A DNA stretch of 64,000 bases. Origin: Lunularia cruciata. Taxonomy: Eukaryota > Streptophyta > Marchantiopsida > Lunulariales > Lunulariaceae. The DNA lies in NCBI GenBank assembly GCA_948567375.1, contig OX419756.1, forward strand, positions 7,879,001 through 7,943,000, in the 5' to 3' direction. The translations under genes were made by a program, and so were the position numbers. The notes beneath the pieces are model-generated. The model was not told the DNA's origin. It made no database searches and saw only the letters and a list, made by a program, of their open reading frames with translations. Positions 46,581-55,857 of the stretch are shown here, piece by piece (the first letter of the stretch is position 1; every line of letters starts with the position of its first letter).

Positions 46581-49500
46581 ATGGCGTATGTGATCAAGGT
46601 ATGTCGGATCAGTTTTTGTGCTTTGAGCGTTGGGCCATATGCCAATTGTTGTTTGTCTCTGTTGATAGTTCCGTGCTTCCAATGTAGGGCTTTCTGCGTC
46701 ATCTCGATATTTGGTAATGTGAAGTTGTAAGAAACGGAATTGGGGATGGGATCTGGGTGATTTGCTTGGGCTAAACGGTCAATTGGTGACCTGCAGGTTA
46801 ACCACGCGGATACTCTTCGACGCCTGACGTTTGAGAAGCAGCCAGGAGGAACTGATGGTCTTTCTTACAGAGAATTGGAGGGCAAAATTCGTGAAATATT
46901 TCAGTTTCCTGTATCTGCACAGCTGAAGGTGACCTACACGGACAAAGACCACGATGTAGTCACGATGGAAACTGACCAAGACTTGAAGGATGCGTGCGTC
47001 TATCAGTCTCTGAATCCCCTGCGCTTGAAAGTGGTACTTGCAACACCGCCTACAGCAACATCAACTCAAAACCCTGACAGTGGGCGTAGCAATACAACAG
47101 ACTCAGGAGGACTTGGACCAGAACAATCTATCAAGGAGATACTCAAGAAGTTTAAAGCAGAAACTGTGAAGAACATGGTTCAGGCATACGAGCCTCTGTT
47201 CAAGGACGTCAAGTCTCCAGCCCAGATACCAGAACTGATGGACAAGTTTGCGAAATTGGCAGCCTCTCAGTTCGGGTCTCTGGGTGTCGGCCCCAGTTCG
47301 TCGACTCCTTCCCCGCCACCTCCTTCCTCCCAATCCCCCCTTTACGGTGGTGTTCCTCAATATGTTGGCATGCGTAACACTCCAACTGGTATGGAGCCCA
47401 TATTTTCTGTTATAACTCCCTCTGAACCGGTTCCTAGTCCAGACTGGACCAAGAGGCCCGAGGCCGGTCCACATGATGGCTCAGCCCATGCCCAGAACGA
47501 GTCGAGCCACGAGCAAATTCCCCACTGGGGTGTGACATGTGATATCTGCGGGATGAACCCTATCCAGGGGACTCGATTCAAGTCGTTGAAGTATGTAACC
47601 CAACAACCCACGAATGGATTCGACTTTTCCGGAATTCTCCTGAATGAAGCCTTTTGTCTGAGAAACAGAGCAGGAAACGTTCTTCTATTTGCTGCACTTA
47701 AGGCTTTGAATAATTGCTAACCGAACTGCTTCTATATGCGCAGGAAAGTGAATTACGACTTGTGTCCCACTTGTTTTGGAAAGCTTGAGAGCGGGGAAGC
47801 GAACGACTACCACCGCATCGATCGGCCCGCTTTCCGCCCTCGCCATTTCCGTCATCCCAAAATGGGAAGAATGGTAAGCTTTGATGGTGCTAGCAAAACT
47901 GTTTCTGAAAGTGTTGAGGTCATTGAGCAGCAATCCAAAACTTGTTTTGAACTTATCAATAACAGTCGCTAATTTTAACTCTCATGTAATGAATTACAGA
48001 ATATGTGCCCCATGATGGGACCTGTTGCTCATGGGGGAAAGCCGTGGTCACCACCAGATTTCGGTATGCGTGGTCCTCAAGACGGCCAAGGTTGTCGCCC
48101 AGGTGGGGGGAGAACATGGCACCCCCACTGGGATATGCGTGCTCCTCACGATTACCACCAGAAGGGAAAATTAGATGCGCGCTTTGTTCGCGATGTTTCC
48201 ATCTTTGACGGGACCGAACTAGCTCCCGGAACTCGTTTCACCAAAATCTGGCGTCTGCGCAATACTGGCCCCATCCCATGGCCTTCACAAACCAAGCTCG
48301 TCCAAGTTGACGGAGATGATCTGGGATCAGCAACAATCACACCTCTGGAGGTGAGTATGACGTCGGATTGAATTTCATCCCAACTCTGTAGCTTGGAACA
48401 AGGAACGTGAAGAGAATTGGATATAGAGAGCATTTCAATCTTATCAGCTAAGCAATTTCATCGACATAGTTTTAGCGAAACGTAGGATATGGCAACGATT
48501 TCTGGTATGGAACTGGGTTGTTTGCCACGGGTTCTGTATTCCATTACTCAGTATGGCGACGATTTCTGCACTCGGACGTTGTTTTAAATTGGCTTGCTAT
48601 ACATTTCTACTTGCAGATTGGCGAGCAGGGGCTGGCTCCAGAAGAAGAAATGGAAGTGTCTGTGGATTGTGTCGCACCACAACAAACAGGGCGATTCGTA
48701 TCTCACTATCGTCTGGCAACACCGTGGGGACCCAAGTTCGGACACCGAATTTGGGTACAGATTCAGGTAGAGAGTTAATTGCGTTGCATTCCGCTGTTTC
48801 TTTTGAGATCTGAGTCTGACATAACGATGACTTTTCGTTTTGGCTCTTTACTGATGTAACGTCGCTATGGATTGTTGTAGGTTGTACCTGTGGAGGCTTT
48901 GAATCGCCCAGCAGAGGTGGTTGTTGCCGATGTTGCCAATGTGGAGGCAGCTGAGACGATAGAAAGTCACGAAACTCCAGCAGACGTCATTCCACCTCTT
49001 GAAGAAGAGACTCCCAACACCATCACCAGTACAACACCATCAGAAGTTAAATCTAGATGGCTAGATAATGTTTCAGAGCAGAACGATAATTTGCCTTCTG
49101 CAACTGAAACTGTGAACAACGGATCCGACAACGATGAATCCTTTGTGAAGGTAGACGTGAACAGAAGTGGCGATGACGACATCCAGATCATTGAAGAGAT
49201 GACGGCCCCCCCTGTTGCGACCCAGGATACCAGCCCAATTGGAGGCATTACCGAGGAGATTATGACTGAGACCACCGCTGAAACACCTGCAACGGCTCCA
49301 GCTGACGAATTGGAGGCCATTTCTGCCATCGAAACTGAAGGAAATGAGAAAGTAGCAGAGAATGTGAATCTCGATAACCCTTTGTTGGGAAGATTGGAAG
49401 CGATGGGATTCACCGACAGAAAACTGAATCAAGAACTTCTTGAAGCGAACAGCTTCGATCTGCGGAAGACAGTTGATGACCTGTGCTCTGTTGATGACTG

Positions 49501-49761
49501 GGCTCCTGCTCTCGCAGAACTGGAGGAAATGGTGAGCGTGCAATTTCATATTACTTTGTCTTCTGAAGGTTACGTATAGTTCTTCTGGAATTATGAGCTT
49601 CTTGACGATCAATAGTACTAAAATGTCTAACTCTTTTCTTTCAGGGCTTTAACGACGCTGACATCAATCGGCGTTTGATGTTTAAGAACAAGGGCAACGT
49701 CAAGCGTGTTGTCAAAGAACTTGTACAGCTGGCCAAGGAATCAGCTGGGAGAACCAACTAA
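46581..49761 (+). CDS. NBR1: NBR1 selective autophagy receptor
   Basis: The seven exons are 46581-46598, 46797-47590, 47744-47873, 48000-48350, 48617-48766, 48881-49531 and 49645-49761; all introns are GT-AG and the product is 736 residues. Domains: PB1 at 1-87 (K6, R14-R15; acidic YTDKDHDVVTMETDQDLKDA at 53-72), for self-polymerisation; a helical QIPELMD motif; ZZ finger at about 250-300 (CDIC, YDLCPTC); FW domain at about 372-485; a Glu/Thr-rich linker; and two UBA domains at about 645-685 and 693-730 (LLGRLEAMGF, LAELEEMGF), which bind ubiquitin. The family carries ubiquitinated cargo to ATG8 on forming autophagosomes. Oddities: the third FW signature position is Tyr462 (SHYRL), and the inter-UBA motif reads WAPA. 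An acidic-flanked FVKV at 569-572 is a better ATG8-binding candidate. The start MAYVIK matches the PB1 beginning of the paralogues. Confidence 0.95.
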
Positions 49762-52700
49762 GTTTGAGAATGTGGAGTAGCACACATCGACATCGATACT
49801 ATCTCGAGACTTGTATTTGTGCTTTTGTGTGAAGAGTGGAACTGGTAGCTATATTGCAGAAAGTATGTCGCATACCGACCACGGTTCCAGACTTTAGTTC
49901 GTCAATCGTGTGAAAGATGTAAGTATACACAGTCCGTAACAGGATGTGGATATTTATATCGTTTTGTCTCGAACGATTTCTCACGCTGAATGTTGTTTAA
50001 GCTTGGAAAATGTGAGGTTTTCCTTCGCAAATAATAAAAGCATATTTTGTGTGAAGACCCGGAATCTGTGGCGAATCGGCCTTGAATATTCCCGCGTGGA
50101 ACGTATTGATTGCTAATATAATGTATAGCACCAGTACTCAAAGGATGACATCTGCATTCTCATATATTGGTAGTTTTCCTAATCCGAACGGCTTTAGCCA
50201 TTATCTGCATAGAGAAACTCATCCGGGAATGTGTATCTGTGTAGTCTCGACATATATATGTACTGTCTCTTGAATCCATATCTGGAATATCTGGAAGATA
50301 AAAGTCACATGTAACAAACTGAAAGCAAAAAACTAGTCGCTTCAGTTGCTGTAAATACGTGTATTAATTGAGCCCAGCAAGTAAATACGTTGTGGAGTTG
50401 ACAGCAATTTCAGCAAAACGACAGTAACAGTTCTCTAAGTTCATACTTGAGGCCAGCAAAAACATTTAACAACTTACCTATAAGATTCTCGATTGGTTTC
50501 CGGTTATACAGGGCCTTACTGTTTACCTGCTAAGCTTGTTACCAATGTCTTCGAACTGACATCTTCCCGTAACTGGTCAAGTGCAGTTTCCACTCAACTT
50601 GGGCTGTCTATTGCTCACAACTGTCAGCCTGTTTGTTTGCCTTTCCTCAAATCTACTTTTCACTCGACAAATGTATTCATATCTGGTAGGTGGTTAACCC
50701 CATCGCCGTAAACAAATTTTGACACTCTTCGTACTGTTAATCAGAGGTGATAATATCTCATAACGCGGATTAGAATCTCTTTTACATATCGGAGAATCGT
50801 CGTCGTATCATGGTAAAACGATTAAGAGCTCTCTTTGCATACCGAGTATGCATCTCCTTGTAATTCGAAGGAAGACCCAAAGTACACGAAAGGACGACAT
50901 CAATTAAAGAACACAAAATTTTTATTCTCTGTTACAGTGCCACCGAGATAGGTTATGGTTTTGTTACACCACCTTGAAAAGATAATGTTCGTATGTGGTT
51001 CCTCATACCGATACTACTGGGGCTTAACCCCATTTTACCCCTATGTCTCGTCCTTGTACGGTTTGATGGGTTTTCCATCCTTCTTGTTATACTTCGCGGT
51101 CGCCTTTCGTTTTTGCTTCTTTGATCGTTTTTTGCATCTGATATGCTATCGACATGTATCTTTTCTTTGGTACTTAGCTCCATTTTACCCTCTTTCTCTT
51201 TTCCTTGTACGGCTTGAGGTGGTCTTCACACGCGGTTGCTTCTTACTTCTTTGCTGGGATTTTATAGCTCCATTTATGTTGGACTGTAATGGTGCATCCT
51301 TAACATGCGTAACAATTGGAACAACTTCTCGTTACTCATGTTGTTTATCCAATTAGATTCTTGTTATATCGAACATTTTTAAGCTGGGATTTGTTCCTGA
51401 TTTGAAGGTATATTTGCAAGGGGATGGTTTGCAATGAGGACTAAAATTTTCCGATCTGCAATATTTCCCCCAAATATCATTGAGTATGAACATGTTTAAT
51501 TATCATCAATTAACCTGAATTTCTCGTTATATAGGCTCATTCTGTTAGTGTCTCTATATCATATTGCATGATAGAAATCTTGTACTACTTCATCTTTCTT
51601 GGTCTGTTAATCACTTAGGGGGAAAAGTAAAATTGGTGTTGCACGGTTTAGTAACTTTGTAATATAGCAAGGTGCTTGGTATGTTAGTACACAAAAAGAT
51701 GAATAATGATAAAATGTAACTAGTATATAGATATGAAACTAAATAAGAGCACCTTCGTTTTAAATGGACATAAGAGTCTAGAAAACAAGAATGATGGAAG
51801 ACCCATCAATCATTCCGTACCAAGGATAAAACTTATACAGTAAAGGGGCTAAGAACGCATAGGATCTGAATGAGAATTCTTATCTTATTGCACCTAGGAT
51901 TTCATAGCTATCTAAGTGGTACGGTCTACACACCTTTGTAATAATTGCATCACCTTTTTTGGATTGCTCTTCTATGGATTACTCCAACCAATGCTCTCTA
52001 TAGAGCAATGACACACATTTTTGTTTAAAGTTACAAAATACTAAAATGGGCTACCAAAAATTAAAGTCACAATACCACATTGTTGAGGAGGGTAACCTCA
52101 CACCCAATCATAAACTTGTCAAATGCTATAAAAATCCATCGCTCCAAGAACAAATATGTGACCTCACTATGAACCTCTATACTTGGAGATCTGCTCTCCA
52201 CCTTTTCTAAAGGATGTATAATCACTCCTCAAAAATTGCATCATGTGTGAGATTTGTAACCATAACATTTGCTACTATCGCTTGATCATCTAAGACCAAA
52301 AGCATGTCTACACTAACTCATGTTGCTTGTAGAGCATACCAAAGCTCCCATTATATGAAGTATCTACTCTCCCATGCCATTGAAAATACTAACCTTTGAT
52401 AACATCATAGGTAGCTATCTTTTGTCCTTCAAAAGGACATATAAAATTCCTTTGGTATCTAATTTAGTACCACACACACAAGTAAGCAATAAATATGTAG
52501 ATGGGTGCACCAAGCCTAGGAAAAACCTGATTTCTGTAGAGAAAGTAATTGGTGTGAGTTGAAATACACTTAGGCAAGGTTGAGCTAGGATCCAAGAGCT
52601 TGAACCTCTACTAAATCAAGAACAAATAGTTGCCTTAGAAACAAATAATGGATGTGTCAACTATTGATAGAGTATCACAAGCTAATATTCCTAGTGGCTA

Positions 52701-53003
52701 GCTTACATGGGAAGTTTAATCTTTATACATCATTTCAAATCTTTAATGGAGAGAGACTTGACATACTTGTATACTTTTCTCTTCCTATATTGGAGAAAGA
52801 ATTGTGTCCCACAGACCATTCTTTGGTGAACTTTGTATCTCCACATCTCAATTTTCACTTCATGATGTGGTATTAAAGTGGAAGAGAGATTGTGAGAACC
52901 TTTGAGTTCAAATTGGTGACAAAATCTTGATTGTTAAGTGATTTGATTCATTTATAGCATAAGTACTAAACTTGATATTTATGGTTGCATTGTATGTGAG
53001 ACC
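49762..53003. other. Intergenic region downstream of NBR1
   Basis: The NBR1 3' UTR probably ends near AATAATAAAAG at 50030-50040. No gene is assigned. A duplicated segment at 51031-51125 and 51181-51252 would encode lysine-rich tails on the minus strand. From about 51400 the sequence is AT-rich and grades into the copia-type remnant. Confidence 0.45.
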
Positions 53004-53329
53004 TTGACAAAGAACAATTATTCAATATGGAAACATAAAATAACTACCTTCTTAAAAGTCCAAGAATGGTTTGATCTTGTCATAGGGGTTGAAACTTGTC
53101 CAATAAATGCTCCTTCAAATCTTGATATACATGCTTGGAAGAAACATGCTAACCAAGCTGTGCACTATCTTTTTATGTGTATTTTACAATCATTGTTTGG
53201 ATACATACAAAGCGTTGGTACTCCCAAGGAGGTTTGGGATACATTGGCAAATTTTTTTCAAGAAAGTTTCAATTGAAGGATCAAATAATGGAGGTTAAGA
53301 AAAATAATCTAAGCATCATTGATTATATT
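53004..53329 (+). pseudogene. Copia-type gag fragment, left part
   Basis: Residues such as NNYSIWKHKITTFL, WKKHANQAVHYL and TPKEVWDTLANFF match the start of the gag protein of Ty1/copia retrotransposons. After a frameshift near 53260 it continues to IIDYI, where B1 is inserted at 53330. The right part resumes at 59940. Confidence 0.75.
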
Positions 53330-54069
53330 TGTAATACCAAGGGTTAGCCATATGATCTAGATGTGAAATTTGGTTTGGTAACATCTAGAATGATGTTATA
53401 CATGATGGTCAAAATAGATCAGATAGAAGTATCACCAAAAGAGTACTTCTACAAATAGGGCAAAAACCGAAATAGACTTGAGAACCTTAGAACCAATAGC
53501 TAGACATATGATTTAAAGGTGAGAATTGGTTTGGTAACATCTGGAAGGATGTTACACATGATGGACTAAACAGATCAGAAAGAGGTATCACCAAAAGGGG
53601 ACTTCTACTAATAGAGTAGGAACCGAAATATGCCTGAAATCTTTGAAGGCAATTTCGGAGGCCTAAACGGATGAATTAGGCCTCGAAAATGTGCAGATTT
53701 CCCCCCCAATAGAGGAAAGGTTGGCCTTCCCTCCCCCCTGGTTTGTCTCGTCGAGAGCTTTCCAACGGTACCTTACTCATGTGATTCTGAGATTCCTACA
53801 AGAAGATTCCCTAAAAGATTCCCTCCAGTCAAAGCTCGTTTGACCAACCAGATAGGACCTAGACCAGACAGGTCACCCATCCAAGTCAGTAATCCAAGGG
53901 TGGAGCTTGCTGACATGTCACCTATCTATGTCCCTAATCCTATGGTAGAGCTTCCTTGGAGGAGATCCTCTTTGTCTATATAATAAAGAGAAGGTGCTCC
54001 CTTGGGGCATCGAATATTTTGAGTGTGCAATCTGTGTTTTCTCTCTTCTCTTGTCCTCGGAGTATTACA
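53330..54069 (+). repeat. 5' LTR of B1
   Basis: 740 bp, TGTAATACC to GAGTATTACA. U3 holds two copies of a unit of about 156 bp (compare CATATGAT at 53349 and 53505). A TATATAATAAAGAG box lies near 53977. Confidence 0.93.
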
Positions 54070-54070
54070 A

Positions 54071-54082
54071 TGGTATCAGAGC
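54071..54082 (+). other. Primer-binding site of B1 (initiator-Met tRNA)
   Basis: TGGTATCAGAGC, exactly the usual plant initiator-Met complement, one base after the LTR. Confidence 0.92.
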
Positions 54083-54210
54083 GAGTGTTCTAGTCCAAGA
54101 GAGTGGATCACCCCTCTTGGAATAGCACGAACTACTGAAACTGAGTAATTTGAGAGTGGAGAACATAGAGTAATCGCTAGACTTAGGAAGGACTTTAGAG
54201 AGCGGATGGG

Positions 54211-54640
54211 ATGGATGCACCGGGGGGACAATTTCCCGCACCTAGCTTTCCATTCTCAAACCCATTCCACATCAAGGTTATGTACATCCAGCATGAGCAG
54301 ATGAGAGTATCGCTAGTTTATCACTTCGGTGCTGAATTCATGGACAGAGTGATGAACTCACCAAACCCGGTGATTCTACCTGTGGTGATATATGACAGAG
54401 AGTGGGATTTGACGATCTACATTCTATTATGATAATATGGATATGAATGTCCCAAATCCTCTCCCTTTCAACACTCAAGTAGAAATCCGTTATGTAGTGA
54501 GGCTGAAATTGATGTTTAGAGATTTTGTGGTTAGGAATTTTGGTGAGGAGTATTATCAACAAGTGATAGCTTCTGAGGTCCCAATGGTAGTTCCGATAGT
54601 TTGTGCGCCGTCCAGAGTGATTATATTGACTCTGTATTGA
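54211..54640 (+). pseudogene. B1 pre-gag module, two tandem copies
   Basis: Two related segments precede gag: 54211-54429 (with VILPVVIYDREWDLTIYILL) and 54437-54637 (with VPIVCAPSRVIILTLY). They share a P-x-PF start, an FG-x-E centre and the P-V/I-V..IxxLY end. Each now ends in a stop codon. The same module, once, lies after the primer site of the family A elements. Its function is not known to me. Confidence 0.6.
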
Positions 54641-54655
54641 AGTAGACGTTAGCAA

Positions 54656-55762
54656 TTGGGTGTTGCAGGCACCATGGATCTGCAGTTGCAAGAGCTGGTG
54701 CAAGGAATGCAAGGGATGTTGAATGAATTTCGAGAGATTAAGATGACCATGGAGACATTGCAAAGTCAAGTGCAGATCCTCAGGAACGATCAAGCCATGC
54801 AAGAAGAAGAGCCGTCTCAAAACCCAGTACCTGCGACTGAAGTACTTGGAGAGGCACCCGTCCCTACAAACCCTATCAACGATGAAGCCACATTGCTACT
54901 CCGGATGAAGAAGACCTGCAACATCGAGCCTTACAAGGGGCAGCGTACGATGGGAGTAGTGGAGAATTGGATCTCGAGAATGAATCGATATTTTTGATTG
55001 TTCTCAACAGAGATCACAGAGCATGCTGCATGCGTGTTTGCATGTGGGTACTTGACCGATAAAGCCCTCACATGGTATGATGCTTGGGAACGATCCATGC
55101 TGGCAGAGTGAAGGGAGGTCACATGGACAGCAATGCAAGAAGGACTGCTCAAGAATTTCCAATCGGTGGATTTTGTGCAGATGGCTCGAACCCGACTATG
55201 GGGATTGAGACAGAAGAATAGCGTACAAGAGTATGTGGAGGCATTTCTGGATCTACAAGTCGCAATTACCGACATGAGTCCAGCAGAGGCTCTCGACAAT
55301 TTCAAACGAGGGTTGAAAGAGCGGATTCGCCAAGAAGTCATGGTGCAAAACCCTCGCACGGTATTTGAAGCCATTGCTTGTGCGCAGAGAATAGCCGGAG
55401 CATTAGGTGGAGGTGAAGGAGTAGTTCCACCTCAACATTATCGGGTAGAAATGCCACACATGGGTGGACCAGTACCGATGGAATTGGGCAACCTTCGATT
55501 CCGGGATCGAGGAGCACGGCCGCTTCAAGGAGAGCGAGGACGGGTAGAAGAACGAAGAGATGGAGTCCCACGAGGAGAAGGGACTCGAGGAGAACAACGC
55601 CGTTGTTACAATTGTGGCCGTATTGGGCACATATCTACCAATTGTCACACTCGTTTCCCTAGAGGCCCTCGGCCTTCGTACAGGCGATCTTTGAACAACA
55701 TAGAGAGGCACATTGAAGAGGAGGAGGTGGAAACCACTTCGGAAAATGAAGATCACCAGTAA
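54656..55762 (+). pseudogene. B1 gag with CCHC zinc knuckle
   Basis: A coiled-coil-like start (MDLQLQELVQGMQGML, best ATG at 54674) leads into a retrotransposon gag domain (WYDAWERSML, TRLWGLRQKNSVQEYVEAF). The knuckle CYNCGRIGHISTNC begins at 55604. The product would assemble the cytoplasmic particle. Two in-frame TGA stops at 54995-54997 and 55109-55111 break it; both look like single transitions. It ends at TAA 55760-55762, and pol is in a different frame downstream. Confidence 0.85.
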
Positions 55763-55857
55763 ATGTACCTTGCGGCCTTACTGGCTCAATAAGGGAGCAG
55801 AGAAGCGAGGGAAGGAAGAAGAATAATGCGCAAAGATCCCAAAAGGCAACCTCACAA

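Noticed and set aside
50955..51356. Plus-strand open frame of 133 codons, rich in Phe, Leu and Tyr
   Set aside because: It is antisense to a purine-rich duplicated segment, which by itself yields a Phe/Leu-rich reading; membrane-protein appearance is not convincing.
52374..52562. Open frame of 62 codons upstream of the copia gag as a separate gene
   Set aside because: Its reading resembles fragmented retroelement sequence and has stops on both sides; no function can be supported.
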